Assembly (NCBI GenBank): GCA_002316385.1
Contig: DCDL01000024.1
Span: 178,248-242,247 of the forward strand
DNA from: Clostridium sp. UBA1056
GTDB lineage: Bacteria > Bacillota > Clostridia > Clostridiales > Clostridiaceae
Length of the DNA stretch: 64,000 nt
Direction: 5' to 3'
Shown here: one piece after another, positions 27,199-36,653 of the stretch
Numbering within the stretch: position 1 is the first letter of the stretch
Layout: each line of letters begins with the position of its first letter
Notes under the pieces: generated by a model
Database searches by the model: none
Told to the model about the DNA's origin: nothing
What the model saw: the letters and a program-made list of their open reading frames with translations, nothing else
Program-made: the position numbers and the translations under genes

Positions 27199-27831
27199 AT
27201 GACAAACATAAATATTCATACAATAAATAATATATTTAAAGATAGAGAATCTAAACCTATACAATCTATAAAGAAGGCAGCTGTAATGATTCTCTTAGAG
27301 GTTATAGATAAGGAAATTTATATAATTTTTCAAGTTAGGGCTAAAAAGTTAAATCATCAGCCAGGGGATATTTGCTTACCTGGTGGAAAGGTTGAACCTG
27401 GGGAAACTTTTAAGGAAGCTGCAATAAGAGAAACAATGGAAGAAATGAATATTAAAAAAGAAGAATTTGAAGTTCTAGGTGAAATGGATTATTTTATCTC
27501 ACCATATAAAATGATTGTGCGTCCTTATATAGCTAAAATTAATACTAGTAATATCAATTATAATAAAAATGAAGTTGATCATATATTTAAAGTACCATTA
27601 AAGTTTTTTATTGATACAGATCCATTACTATATAAAATGGACATAGGACCAATTAATCAAGAGGGATTTCCATTTGATTTAATAAATGGAGGGAAGGATT
27701 ATAAATTTTCAAAATGTATTTTAGAAGAGTATTTTTATCAATGGAATAAGTATGTTATCTGGGGATTTACAGCTCATATTATAAAATCTTTTATAGATAT
27801 CATAAAAATGGAGATACCGCCATATAAATAA
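27199..27831 (+). CDS. Nudix hydrolase, CoA pyrophosphatase-like
   Basis: 210 residues. The Nudix box GGKVEPGETFKEAAIRETME continues with EMNI and is complete (G-x5-E-x7-REUxEExGU, with M for the last conserved position). Immediately upstream, LNHQPGDICLPGG matches the UPF0035 signature of CoA-cleaving Nudix enzymes such as NudL/Pcd1. The expected reaction is hydrolysis of CoA (or oxidised CoA) to 3',5'-ADP and phosphopantetheine. RBS AAAGGAG. The next gene starts 41 bases downstream on the same strand. Confidence 0.85.
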   Translation: MTNINIHTINNIFKDRESKPIQSIKKAAVMILLEVIDKEIYIIFQVRAKKLNHQPGDICLPGGKVEPGETFKEAAIRETMEEMNIKKEEFEVLGEMDYFISPYKMIVRPYIAKINTSNINYNKNEVDHIFKVPLKFFIDTDPLLYKMDIGPINQEGFPFDLINGGKDYKFSKCILEEYFYQWNKYVIWGFTAHIIKSFIDIIKMEIPPYK

Positions 27832-27872
27832 GTAAAGTAAATACTATAATAGCCTTAGGAGGTGTAATATGT

Positions 27873-28472
27873 ATGACAATTAGAAGCTCTGTAAGCATAT
27901 TAATACAAGACACCATGGATAGACTTGAAGAGATTGGTATCCATAGTATTCTTGTCAGATCTAAGGAAGAAGCTAAAAACTTTATTATGTATCATATCGA
28001 TATTGGGACTCAGATAAGAATAGATGATTGTTTAGAATTAGAGGATTTAAATTTAGAAAGAGCTATTATAGAAAAGGGAGGCACCATATTAAATAATAAA
28101 GAAGAAAGTTTAGAAGCTAAAGAAATCCAAAAAAGAAAACCTGCTATTTCAAAATTAAATTTATATGGTAGTAGCTACATATTCAAGGAATTTAATGAAT
28201 TTACTCATTATAATATTGAGAGTAATAGTTTATTAAATTGCATTGATGGGGAAAAAACGATAGCCGTTATCAATGCATGCTTAAATGATACATTTTATGA
28301 CAAGCTACTGCTCACGTATAAGAGAATAGTAGGTACTCATGCCAAAGCTACTAGTAATACTAAGCCACGTATGTTAGATAAAGAAAGTGGTATTATTTCT
28401 TTGGACACTATCCAAAGAAATATAGGACAAGAAAATATCAATAATGACATAAGTGTAGTTTTTATAGAGTAA
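27873..28472 (+). CDS. Possible LUD-domain (LutC/YkgG-like) protein
   Basis: 199 residues. The spacing of helices and the segments GTQIRIDDCLELEDL, NSLLNCIDGEKTIAVINACLND and YKRIVGTHAKATSN recall LUD-domain proteins, where a family core NALT..G..vniDG..RV.a is followed by a G.nK turn. The glycine-rich G(V/I)GGS of true LutC is absent. I consider it a divergent member or a look-alike. Another ATG lies four bases upstream in a different frame; AGGAGG at 27857-27862 gives the better spacing to 27873. No lactate-utilisation genes are nearby. Confidence 0.5.
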   Translation: MTIRSSVSILIQDTMDRLEEIGIHSILVRSKEEAKNFIMYHIDIGTQIRIDDCLELEDLNLERAIIEKGGTILNNKEESLEAKEIQKRKPAISKLNLYGSSYIFKEFNEFTHYNIESNSLLNCIDGEKTIAVINACLNDTFYDKLLLTYKRIVGTHAKATSNTKPRMLDKESGIISLDTIQRNIGQENINNDISVVFIE

Positions 28473-28666
28473 AACTTATAGAAATTATGCAATAAATAAT
28501 ATATAAATATGCATTTCTAGAAAAAATAAAATTACATTTAAAAAAATCTTAAAAACTCCTAAATCAAGAAAAGTAGGTAATAAATCCACTAAAAATACTT
28601 TATTTTGCGAAAATTCTCATTTATAATTTAGGTTATTAAATGTATATTTATCTGGGGGTGTTATGA

Positions 28667-28879
28667 TTGGCTAAGTGTGATTTTTTATCAACTTACGATG
28701 AGGATGTAGAATGTTCAGAAGATTGTGCTCTTTACAATTGGGCTGAAAATAATAACAAGTGCCCCTTTAAAGAGCTTAAAGGTAAGGGGAGCAAGGTGAA
28801 AAGTATCTATGATTATGATTTGTACAAAGAGGATAAGTCGCTACCTATATCTCTTTTGTATAAAGATAGCTACTTATAA
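28667..28879 (+). CDS. Small Cys-containing protein, TTG start
   Basis: 70 residues with C4, C16, C20 and C32 in the N-terminal half (KCDFLSTYDEDVECSEDCAL, then NKCPF), an arrangement suited to metal or Fe-S binding. The start is TTG at 28667, chosen because TCTGGGGGTG lies 6 bases before it; the ATG at 28663 is in a frame that stops after three codons. The C-terminal half is polar and basic. Function unknown. The 190 bases before it hold no gene. Confidence 0.6.
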   Translation: MAKCDFLSTYDEDVECSEDCALYNWAENNNKCPFKELKGKGSKVKSIYDYDLYKEDKSLPISLLYKDSYL

Positions 28880-28998
28880 TTAAATTGTTTTTTATAGATT
28901 TTTACTTATAGTATTCTATATATAAAGAGCATTTTAAATTAAAATCTTGTTATGCAAATTAAGAGAGTGTTATTTTAATATATACTTAGCAAATGTAT

Positions 28999-29038
28999 AA
29001 ATCTCCTAGCCTTACGGTTAGGAGATTTTATTTTATAT
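28999..29038. terminator. Intrinsic terminator
   Basis: AAATCTCCTAGCC and its near-complement GGTTAGGAGATTT, then TATTTTATA on the plus strand. It lies between two convergent genes; the plus-strand T-run is the better one. Confidence 0.75.
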
Positions 29039-29044
29039 ATTATA

Positions 29045-29431
29045 TTACTTTTGAACTACACTACACCCTGAGCATGATGCACATTTATTTGTTCCTTTTG
29101 ATCCACATCCGCTACAACCCTTACTCTTAGATTTATTAGTATCAGAAGGCGTGGCTTTTAGATACAAGGAATCTTTTTTTAACACAATGATTATTTCGAT
29201 AAAGTTATTCACTAAATTCTCATTATAAGCAACATGCAAACCATCTATATTTTCAATAATAGTATAATTAATTCTATTATCTAAAATAATATCAACTTTA
29301 TTAGTCTTACAACATCCACCGCCTTTAGGTTGACTTAATGCTATACAATCATACTCATCGTGAAATTCTAAGAGTTTATTAATAAAATCAAAGGCATCAT
29401 TAGAAATTTTTATTTTAAGTTTATTATTCAC
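29045..29431 (-). CDS. Cys-rich protein with IscA/HesB-like N-terminal domain
   Basis: 128 residues. The first about 95 residues are beta-rich with KISNDAFDFINKLLEF and QPKGGGCCKTNKVDIILD, reminiscent of the HesB/IscA-like fold though the canonical CGCG C-terminal motif differs. The C-terminal tail carries seven cysteines (CSGCGSKGTNKCASCSGC), which would bind an Fe-S cluster or another metal. It lies 35 bases downstream of pncB on the same strand and may be cotranscribed. The assignment is tentative. Confidence 0.5.
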   Translation of the reverse strand: MNNKLKIKISNDAFDFINKLLEFHDEYDCIALSQPKGGGCCKTNKVDIILDNRINYTIIENIDGLHVAYNENLVNNFIEIIIVLKKDSLYLKATPSDTNKSKSKGCSGCGSKGTNKCASCSGCSVVQK

Positions 29432-29466
29432 TAGATATCATACCCTTCATAGATAATATAGTAATA

Positions 29467-30945
29467 TTATTCTTCATATATTGAAGAGTATTCATGTAAT
29501 AGTGATTCTTTTAAATTCCATAAATTTTTAGATAAATCTACATAGTACTGATGAGGATTTTGTAATCTCCTTATTTCTGACCATAAACTAGCTTTTTCCT
29601 TATTACAGAATTCTCTTATATCCATTACAGAAGGACTTTCATAAGTACATACACCCTTATTAAATACTTGTACCATAAGATTTTTTATAACATAGTTTTT
29701 AATTCTTTTTCTCTTCCAAGTATAATTAGGATCAAATAAATCTAGCGGTCTATTGCTATCAAACTTTTCGTCACCCAAAGCAATTAAGTCTGCTATAGCT
29801 TTATTAGTTTTCTTGTCATAAACTCTATAAAGAGATTTAAAACCAGGATTAGTAATTTTCTCTACATTTTCACTGATTTTGATTTTAGGAACAATTGCAC
29901 CATCTTTTTCAATAGCAACAAGTTTATATACACCACCAAATACTGGTTCACTTCTTGCAGTTATTAATCTTTCACCAACACCAAAGCTATCAATTTTGGC
30001 ACCGTTATCAAGAACAGCTTTAATTATAAATTCATCTAGAGAATTAGAAATGGTTATTTTTACATCCTCATAACCAGCTTCATCTAACATTTTTCTAACT
30101 TCTATAGATAGATAAGCAATGTCTCCACTATCAATTCTTATAGCTTTAGGTCTTTTACCCATAGGTTTTAAAACTTCATCAAAAACCTTTATAGCATTAG
30201 GAATACCAGATTTTAATACGTTATATGTATCTACTAAAAGTACTGTATTATCTGGGTAAGTCTTAGCCCATGCTGCAAAAGCTTCATATTCATTATCAAA
30301 AAGCTGAATCCAAGAGTGAGCCATAGTTCCAGTTACAGGTACGTTAAATAACTCATCTGCCATAGTACAAGCGGTTGAATTACAACCACCAATAATTGCA
30401 GCCCTAGCTCCATATAAAGCACCATCATAACCCTGAGCTCGTCTAGAACCAAACTCCATAACAGATCTACCACTAGCAGCTTCACAAATTCTTGCTGCTT
30501 TAGTAGCAATTAAAGTTTGATGATTTATTGTTAATAGTATCATAGTCTCTATAAACTGAGCTTCCATTATTGGACCCCTTACAGTTACAAGTGGTTCATT
30601 AGGGAATACAGGAGTACCCTCTGGAATTGCCCATACATCACAACTAAACTTAAAGTTAGCTAAGTAATTTAAAAATTCTTCACTAAATATAGCTTTACTT
30701 CTTAGATATTCTATATCTTCATCAGTAAACTTAAGATTAGTTAAATATTCAATTAATTGTTGAACTCCTGCCATTACGCAGTATCCACCACCATCAGGAA
30801 TCTTCCTAAAAAACATGTCAAAATAAGCTATGGTATTTTCTACTTCATTATTTAAATAACCATTAGCCATAGTAAGCTCATAAAAATCTACTAGCATAGT
30901 AAGATTTCTTTGGCTTCTTAGGTCAAGTCTAGTAATTGTATCCAT
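29467..30945 (-). CDS. pncB: Nicotinate phosphoribosyltransferase
   Basis: 492 residues, the expected size for the Firmicute enzyme. The opening MLVDFYELTMANGYL, the phosphate-binding GSRRAQGYDGALYGARAA, GTMAHSW and RIDSGDIAYLS are diagnostic. It forms nicotinate mononucleotide from nicotinate, PRPP and ATP in the Preiss-Handler NAD salvage pathway, in the cytosol. RBS GAGGAGAAC. It is probably the first gene of a two-gene unit with the Cys-rich gene. Confidence 0.96.
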   Translation of the reverse strand: MDTITRLDLRSQRNLTMLVDFYELTMANGYLNNEVENTIAYFDMFFRKIPDGGGYCVMAGVQQLIEYLTNLKFTDEDIEYLRSKAIFSEEFLNYLANFKFSCDVWAIPEGTPVFPNEPLVTVRGPIMEAQFIETMILLTINHQTLIATKAARICEAASGRSVMEFGSRRAQGYDGALYGARAAIIGGCNSTACTMADELFNVPVTGTMAHSWIQLFDNEYEAFAAWAKTYPDNTVLLVDTYNVLKSGIPNAIKVFDEVLKPMGKRPKAIRIDSGDIAYLSIEVRKMLDEAGYEDVKITISNSLDEFIIKAVLDNGAKIDSFGVGERLITARSEPVFGGVYKLVAIEKDGAIVPKIKISENVEKITNPGFKSLYRVYDKKTNKAIADLIALGDEKFDSNRPLDLFDPNYTWKRKRIKNYVIKNLMVQVFNKGVCTYESPSVMDIREFCNKEKASLWSEIRRLQNPHQYYVDLSKNLWNLKESLLHEYSSIYEE

Positions 30946-31114
30946 TTTTAGTTCTCCTCACTTATTTAAACCATAAAATTCTATAAATTCTCCATGGGTT
31001 AACATTTACATCTTATATATCGTACCATAAGAAAACTTCCATTTCTATAGTATATGGACAAATAATATGGTAATATTATTAAATTGAAAGTATATAAAAG
31101 GAAAGATCTATATT

Positions 31115-33127
31115 ATGATAAAAAATAAATATAACAATTTAAGTGAAGAGCAATTAACAGCTATTAACTGTGAAGATGAAAATATAATAGTCAGTGCAGG
31201 TCCTGGAAGTGGAAAAACTGTAGTTATTGTAAATAGGGTTTACAATCTTATAAACCATAAAAATATATCACCTAGAAATATAGTTATAATAACTTTTACT
31301 AAAGCAGCAGCAGCTAATATGAGAAATAGATTTTTAGCTATAGATAAAAAGAAAGTAAGTCCCTTTTTTGGAACCTTTCATGGACTTTGTTATAAAATAT
31401 TAAAGGCCTATTACGGGGATATAAATATAATAGAATCTTGGGAAAGCTACAGAGTGGTTAAAAGTTTTTTAACTACATATGTGGAAGATGTTAGTGAAGA
31501 TAGAGTTAAGGAATACATAAATGCTATATCTATTTATAAATGTAAGGGGGAGTATAGTAGAGAAGGAACTAATCAAATTGATAAGGAACTTTTAAAAAAT
31601 TGTGTTAATTTTTATGAATCTTATAAAAAAGAAAAGTCTCTGCTTGACTTTGAGGATCTACAGTTAATGTGTAGAGATTTATTTAATAAGAATAGCTCCC
31701 TATTAAATTCATATCAAAATCAATTTAAACATATATTAGTTGATGAGTTTCAAGATAGTGATGATGTTCAGGTTGAAATATTAAAGCTTTTAAATAAAAA
31801 TAACAACTTATTTGTAGTAGGTGATGAGGATCAATGCATATATAGTTTTAGAGGTGCTAATCCATCTTATATAGTAAACTTTAAAGATATGTTTGAAAAT
31901 GGAAAAACTTTATACCTATCCACAAATTATAGATCTAGAAAAAATATAGTAAGTTTATCTATGAAATCTATAAAAAATAATAGGGTTAGAACCTCAAAGA
32001 ATATTAAGTCAAATAAAATAGATGAGGGTTTAATAAAGGTTCAAGGAGTTAGAGATGAGATAGCTCAAGGCACATATATAAGTGATTATATTCTTAAGCT
32101 AAAGGAAACGGAAAATTATAGTTTTAATAACTTTGCAGTGCTATATAGAACTAATATAGAAAGCAGAAGTATAATCGACAGCTTTATAAGAAAGAGAATT
32201 CCTTTCACATTACTAGATAGACAGTATAATTTCTTCTCACATTTCGTATGTGAAGATATACTAGCTTATTTAAAACTAAGTATATATCCATTAAATGTGG
32301 ATAGCTTTACTAGAATAATAAATAAACCTTATAGGTATATTAGCAAGAATAGTATAGAAGAAGTAAAAAAGAGTACTGGATTAGGTAGTCCATTTGTTAA
32401 GTTAAAAAACTTGGAGAGTATCCCTGTGTTTCAATTAAAGATAATAGATAAACTTGAAAGGGATATTGCTAGCTTAAATAAAATGTCGCTATCTACTGCA
32501 GTGGATTTTATAATAGGTGACTTACTGTATCATAAATATCTAGTAGAATATTCACAAAAGTATAAGTTATCCATAGAAGATTTAGAAAATGTACTAAATG
32601 AATTTAAAGAAAGTATAAAAGGTTTTAAAAATATTAAGGAATTTTTAGAACATGTAAATACAGTGGAAGAGGAGACTAAGAAAGCTAGTACTAGAGATAA
32701 AGAGAAAAATGAAGGTGTAATTCTTAGTACTATCCATGGCGTGAAAGGTATGGAATTTGATACAGTATTTATGATTAATGCTATAGATGGATTTATTCCC
32801 TACAAAAACAATGATATAGAAGAAGAAAGAAGACTGTTTTATGTAGGAGTTACTAGAGCTATTAATAATGTAGTGTTTCTTGTTCCTCAATTCATGATGG
32901 GAGAAAATAGAAATAGGTCTCAATTTTTATCTGAGTGTAAAATAGAAGAGGAAATATTAGAAAGGGTCAAATTTAAAGTAGGAACAGCTGTATTACATAA
33001 GTTTTATGGAAGAGGAATTATAACACTCTTAGATAAAAGTAATATTTCTATTAAATTCTCTGATTTAGAGAGAAAATTTGACTTTGATATCCTTATATCT
33101 AATGGGCTTATGGATATTGAAGAATAG
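31115..33127 (+). CDS. UvrD/PcrA-family superfamily 1 DNA helicase
   Basis: 670 residues. Motif I is GPGSGKT at 29-35 after the Q motif (LSEEQLTAI), and motif II is VDEFQDS with D210 and E211. Motif III is VVGDEDQCIYSFRGA, motif V STIHGVKGMEFDTVF and motif VI EEERRLFYVGVTRA. The protein is shorter than PcrA (about 740). Its C-terminus has a small Tudor/SH3-like tail (VGTAVLHKFYGRGIITLLDK). It would unwind DNA 3'-5' in repair or replication. RBS AAAGGAAAG. It forms the left neighbour of the repeat-bounded region, and a motif V fragment of it recurs near 43978. Confidence 0.92.
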   Translation: MIKNKYNNLSEEQLTAINCEDENIIVSAGPGSGKTVVIVNRVYNLINHKNISPRNIVIITFTKAAAANMRNRFLAIDKKKVSPFFGTFHGLCYKILKAYYGDINIIESWESYRVVKSFLTTYVEDVSEDRVKEYINAISIYKCKGEYSREGTNQIDKELLKNCVNFYESYKKEKSLLDFEDLQLMCRDLFNKNSSLLNSYQNQFKHILVDEFQDSDDVQVEILKLLNKNNNLFVVGDEDQCIYSFRGANPSYIVNFKDMFENGKTLYLSTNYRSRKNIVSLSMKSIKNNRVRTSKNIKSNKIDEGLIKVQGVRDEIAQGTYISDYILKLKETENYSFNNFAVLYRTNIESRSIIDSFIRKRIPFTLLDRQYNFFSHFVCEDILAYLKLSIYPLNVDSFTRIINKPYRYISKNSIEEVKKSTGLGSPFVKLKNLESIPVFQLKIIDKLERDIASLNKMSLSTAVDFIIGDLLYHKYLVEYSQKYKLSIEDLENVLNEFKESIKGFKNIKEFLEHVNTVEEETKKASTRDKEKNEGVILSTIHGVKGMEFDTVFMINAIDGFIPYKNNDIEEERRLFYVGVTRAINNVVFLVPQFMMGENRNRSQFLSECKIEEEILERVKFKVGTAVLHKFYGRGIITLLDKSNISIKFSDLERKFDFDILISNGLMDIEE

Positions 33128-33216
33128 TAAGGGATAATAAAAATTGATGTTCTAGTGTATATAAACATATATTCGTTTCGTACCTTTTTTAATTAAATTT
33201 TGTATTGAGGTATGGA

Positions 33217-33426
33217 ATGATTTATAAGTTTGATAAATTGTTTGTTACATTTTTCGATAATAAGAGTGACTATTATATATACAAAAGCACTTTAAAAGAC
33301 CCCACATTTATAACCAGACATATATTACATGGAGAAAGATTAGATTTAATAAATAAAAAAAGCATGATGAGTTTAGTGTTTCTTACAGATTGTTTATATA
33401 AAACTCTTATTGATTACCAAATTTGA
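33217..33426 (+). CDS. Small hypothetical protein, 69 residues
   Basis: Basic, aromatic-rich protein (MIYKFDKLFVTFFDNKSDYY) without signal or membrane segment. An upstream in-frame TTG at 33205 exists, but GAGG at 33207-33210 places the ATG at 33217 at the right distance. No family recognised. It is followed 15 bases later by the first copy of cassette repeat A. Confidence 0.5.
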   Translation: MIYKFDKLFVTFFDNKSDYYIYKSTLKDPTFITRHILHGERLDLINKKSMMSLVFLTDCLYKTLIDYQI

Positions 33427-33441
33427 TATTACAATCATTAG

Positions 33442-33477
33442 ATACCGTACTATTCAAATGATTATGCGGTATTTTTT
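33442..33477 (+). repeat. Cassette repeat A, copy 1
   Basis: ATACCGTACTATTCA, a short loop, then TGATTATGCGGTAT and a T-run. It is the first copy of the terminator-like hairpin repeated down to 43.8 kb; here the inner arm has one change. No repeat B is seen next to it. Confidence 0.8.
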
Positions 33478-33516
33478 ATACTAAATAAAATCTAAAATTT
33501 AAATGAGGTGGTAAAG

Positions 33517-33777
33517 ATGAAAATAAAAGCAATATATTTACCAGACTTAGCTTTTGATTCAAGTAAGCGAGGCTTTAATTTTGTTTATGAGCCTAATATA
33601 AAAAGATTTGTAATGGAATCAGATAAAGAAATAAGATATTCGGAAGATAGTGTTTTAGAAGATATAGAATCATGGTTATTGTTTGAGACTAGGTTAATAA
33701 CAGATGATGATGGTGCAGAATATGGGGAATGTAAACAAATAAGTATAGAAGAGTTTAGAAAGTTAAAAGAGGTGTAG
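33517..33777 (+). CDS. Small hypothetical protein, 86 residues
   Basis: Begins MKIKAIYLPDLAFDSSKRGF. Acidic, soluble, with EDSVLEDIESWLLFETRLIT suggesting one helix and a C-terminal EEFRKLKEV. GAGGTGG at 33505-33511 supports the ATG at 33517 rather than the in-frame GTG at 33508. It is coupled to the next gene (2-base gap) and the pair is probably one module. No family is recognised; phage or plasmid origin is possible from the setting. Confidence 0.55.
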   Translation: MKIKAIYLPDLAFDSSKRGFNFVYEPNIKRFVMESDKEIRYSEDSVLEDIESWLLFETRLITDDDGAEYGECKQISIEEFRKLKEV

Positions 33778-33779
33778 AT

Positions 33780-33974
33780 ATGGATAAAAAGTATTATTGG
33801 GTAAGTTATGTTTATAAAAATAATATAAATAATGATGTTGGTTTTGAAAATACAGTAACTACAACTCATCCATTTAAAGATGAATTATTTAAAAAATCAG
33901 ATGGATATGATTACTACAAAATTTTAAATTTTAAAGAAATACTAGAAGAGGAATATGAAATGTTCAAAGAATAA
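33780..33974 (+). CDS. Small hypothetical protein, 64 residues
   Basis: Begins MDKKYYWVSYVYKNN; contains GFENTVTTTHPF and a charged C-terminus. The RBS GAGGTG lies inside the end of the preceding gene, so translation is coupled. The beta-rich opening resembles small accessory proteins of mobile elements, but I recognise no family. Confidence 0.55.
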   Translation: MDKKYYWVSYVYKNNINNDVGFENTVTTTHPFKDELFKKSDGYDYYKILNFKEILEEEYEMFKE

Positions 33975-34066
33975 TATTGATGATATTAAATGAAGGGAGC
34001 GAAATGCATATAAATCATAATTATATTAAATTATAAGCTAGATTGATATATAAATCAAGGGAATAT

Positions 34067-34752
34067 ATGGAAAATTTTAAATATACAATAATACAATCGT
34101 CAGAAGAGTTATTTGATATGGGAACTGGATATGTGATAGATTTTTCAAATAATTCATTATAAAGATTTATAAAAGTAATTATTGATATTGATGATGGATA
34201 TAAAGATTATTGTTCAAAAGCTAATAAATTGCGTCAAATATTTGATAAGGAACCTAATTTAAAAGTTGTCCAATTAATAAGTGAGCTACTAAATTATTAT
34301 GAGAACTATAAATTTAAAAATAATAAATTAACAGAATATGACAAAAAGAAAATTAATGATATAAGAAAAGATATTGAAGAGTTGAGAAAAGAAGATGATT
34401 GTAAGGTTATTATAGATGAGGACGTCGATAAATTAATTCAGAAAATATCAACTAGAAATGCACAACTTAATGAAATGGCACTAGATGAGAAATTAAAAGA
34501 ATTAGGTAATTTAATTGAATATCTATTAAAAAGGGTAAAAAGTTTATCTCGTTAAATTATGAGCATATTTCTTTAGGATTTATTAAAGAAAGTGATGTAA
34601 AAGAATTAAGAAATAAAGTCCAATGCTTTAGACATTCATCACAAGAAAGTATTAGAGAAAGAAATGCATATACAGAAAAGCAAAAACAATTTATCGCTGA
34701 ATATGGAGTTGTAATATGCAATTTAATTTATAATGAATTAAAAAATGATTAA
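34067..34752 (+). pseudogene. Broken hypothetical gene of about 225 codons
   Basis: An ATG at 34067 opens a protein-like frame (MENFKYTIIQSSEELFDMGT) interrupted by TAA at 34160. The same frame continues to a TAA at 34553 through a charged helical region (KKINDIRKDIEELRKEDDCK). A second frame overlapping at 34552 then carries on with FIKESDVKELRNKVQCFRHS and ends at 34752. The single stop and single frameshift suggest recent decay of one gene. The family is not recognised. A copy of repeat A follows 11 bases later, as after the intact cassette genes. Confidence 0.55.
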
Positions 34753-34763
34753 AATATTTTTAA

Positions 34764-34799
34764 ATACCGTACTATTCAGAAATGAATATGCGGTATTTT
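34764..34799 (+). repeat. Cassette repeat A, copy 2
   Basis: The canonical form: ATACCGTACTATTCA-GAAA-TGAATATGCGGTAT then TTT. It follows a broken gene. Confidence 0.85.
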
Positions 34800-34819
34800 A
34801 GTTTTAACGAGAAAATGAC

Positions 34820-35071
34820 ATGGGCTATAATAACATTCCTGAAGAACTTATACAACAATTAGATAATGAACAACTATCTATAAACAAAGCATGCATAACA
34901 TTGAGAGAATAATTAAAGTCTGAAAAAGAAAAAGCTAATCAGCTAGAACAGTAACTTAAACAAGAGCAATCTAAGCCACCTAAAGTTATTGAAAAAGAAA
35001 TTGATAATACAGATTATCATAAAATAGATGAATTACAAGATAAAATAAAAAAATATGATAATGAAAGTTAA
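34820..35071 (+). pseudogene. Decayed phage ParB-like protein fragment
   Basis: One frame with two in-frame TAA codons (34910, 34952) reads NNIPEELIQQLDNEQLSIN, then LKSEKEKANQLEQ, then SKPPKVIEKEI. This is the middle to C-terminal pattern of the ParB-related proteins of clostridial phages and plasmids. A further piece at about 35075-35140 codes a hydrophobic segment. It lacks the N-terminal nuclease/CTPase domain. Confidence 0.55.
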
Positions 35072-35174
35072 TTTATTAATATTGTATTAGTATCAATATC
35101 AGTACTTTTGGTAATAGTAAAAGCAATATTTAATATATAGAAAGAATAGTGAGAATAATTAGGAGGCAATGAGA

Positions 35175-35528
35175 ATGTATAAAAATGACTATTTAGAAAA
35201 TTATATAAATAACAACAAGAGTAGTAGATATTTGGTAAAGGGATATGACTACACAGTACAAAATAAATTTGATATATTGGTTATCAAAGAGTTAGGGTTT
35301 ATTTACAGTGAAGAGGGCAAACACGATTTAATGGAATTTAAAGACGAACTTATAAAAGCAAATATAAAAGAATTTTTGTTAATTGAGAAAAGCAGCGGCT
35401 TGATGGATATTTTACATGCTCTAAATTCTGTAAATATAAAAATTGTAAACTTGGTAAAGATTGATCATAGAGATAAATGGGAAGATATGCACACAATAAA
35501 AGGTATTAAAATGGAAGTAGAATCATAA
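35175..35528 (+). CDS. Hypothetical protein, 117 residues
   Basis: Begins MYKNDYLENYINNNKSSRYL. It has an alpha/beta pattern with FDILVIKELGFIYSEEGKHD and IKEFLLIEKSSGLMDILHAL, and no signal peptide. AGGAGG at 35161-35166 suits the ATG at 35175 better than the one at 35169. It is followed by a strong terminator, so it is a monocistronic gene. No family is recognised. Confidence 0.6.
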   Translation: MYKNDYLENYINNNKSSRYLVKGYDYTVQNKFDILVIKELGFIYSEEGKHDLMEFKDELIKANIKEFLLIEKSSGLMDILHALNSVNIKIVNLVKIDHRDKWEDMHTIKGIKMEVES

Positions 35529-35558
35529 AATAAAAAAGCTATATAAAATATAATAACT

Positions 35559-35587
35559 AAAGGATAACTATTCCAGTTATCCTTTTT
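35559..35587 (+). terminator. Intrinsic terminator
   Basis: AAAGGATAACT and AGTTATCCTTT around ATTCC, followed by TTT. It is unrelated in sequence to repeat A. Confidence 0.8.
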
Positions 35588-35613
35588 ACATATAAAACCC
35601 GGAGGTAATTATT

Positions 35614-35826
35614 ATGTGTAAATGCAATATAGAATTAGAAAGGATTTATGGAATTAGACAAGGTAACAATCAAAATAGCAAGTCAAATAATTTGACTTCC
35701 GAAGAACTTTGTAAAAATGTAGGGTTAACAAAACAACAAATAAATAATTATTTTCAATTAAATGACCTTATTCCAGAATTACAATCCTTAGTAGAGTCAG
35801 GTAGTATGAAAGCACTGACTTTATGA
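35614..35826 (+). pseudogene. Truncated phage ParB-like protein
   Basis: A 70-residue frame with GGAGG upstream. RIYGIRQGNNQ and SEELCKNVGLTKQQINNYFQ, then DLIPELQSLVESGSMKA, match the helix-turn-helix part of phage ParB-like proteins, which normally run to 250 residues or more. Here the frame ends soon after the HTH. Bases 35829-36141 show more broken, protein-like stretches but no supportable gene. Confidence 0.55.
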
Positions 35827-36141
35827 GTATTTCAAGGAAATCCGAAAAACCTAGAGGAGGAGAAGGTTTTAAGAATTCTGAAAACCTTAATAGTGTCGTT
35901 ACACAAACATTTGGGGAACGTGGAGGATTGATTATTATCGATTCGTTAAGCTTGTCGACATTACCTCTGTGAACGTTTAGAGGGGGTACGCAAAGTTTAC
36001 ATATCAGGTTATCGTACTAAATACGAGTACCTAAAGTATAATTGGCAAGGGTGAGAAAGATTTCACACAAGTATAGGGAGAGTATCAGATAAAATAGCAC
36101 AAGACTTAGACTTAGGTAGTAAACAGATAGGAGGTGCGTAC

Positions 36142-36279
36142 ATGTACAACGAAACTGAAATGTGTGAATGGGATGCAATCAGTGATATATTTTCAAAAGC
36201 GATAGATAAGCAAAACATGAGTAAAAGTGATGTTGAAAAAATGATAACTGAAACTAAAAATGAGGTGCGAAAAAGATGA
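36142..36279 (+). CDS. Small acidic protein, first gene of an overlapping pair
   Basis: 45 residues, starting MYNETEMCEWDAISDIFSKA and ending MITETKNEVRKR, with a strong RBS (AGGAGGTG). The charged helix at the C-terminus resembles the toxin-binding tails of small antitoxins. The stop TGA overlaps the ATG of the next frame (ATGA). A toxin-antitoxin role is only suggested by size and overlap; the open frame also extends upstream of the ATG. Confidence 0.45.
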   Translation: MYNETEMCEWDAISDIFSKAIDKQNMSKSDVEKMITETKNEVRKR

Positions 36280-36449
36280 ATGTTTGTACTTTAAGAAATG
36301 ATAAAGTAGCATTGAAAGCCCTTCTAATGAAAAATGTGAAAATATATACTCAAGGAAGAGTATTGATAAGCAAAGATGATGAGTGGAGAGAAGAAACAGA
36401 ATGGGATACTCTGTACGAAGAAATTTCAGATAGAAGTATTGATATGTAG
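36276..36449 (+). CDS. Small protein, second gene of an overlapping pair
   Basis: 57 residues, beginning MNVCTLRNDKVALKALLMKN and followed by a beta-like VKIYTQGRVLISKDDEWREE. It is translationally coupled to the preceding 45-residue gene by ATGA overlap. GAGGTGCGAAAAAG provides an RBS 7 bases upstream. No known toxin motif is visible. Confidence 0.45.
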   Translation: MNVCTLRNDKVALKALLMKNVKIYTQGRVLISKDDEWREETEWDTLYEEISDRSIDM

Positions 36450-36653
36450 GTACTATCATTTTATCCTAATATAGGAAAAAATAGGATAGTTTAATACGCT
36501 TCGAAATGTGCGACAAAATACATTGCAGTATTTATTTTAATTATAACTGTTTTGAAATAGTCAAAGGATTACTAAGTGGTTAATTACTATCTTTATTAAT
36601 ATTATCTAATTTTAAGCATACAATTTAATATAATATTTGTGCGTAGGAGATTA

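Noticed and set aside
35829..36141. An additional phage gene
   Set aside because: Protein-like pieces exist in several frames, but no start-to-stop unit with RBS can be defined.
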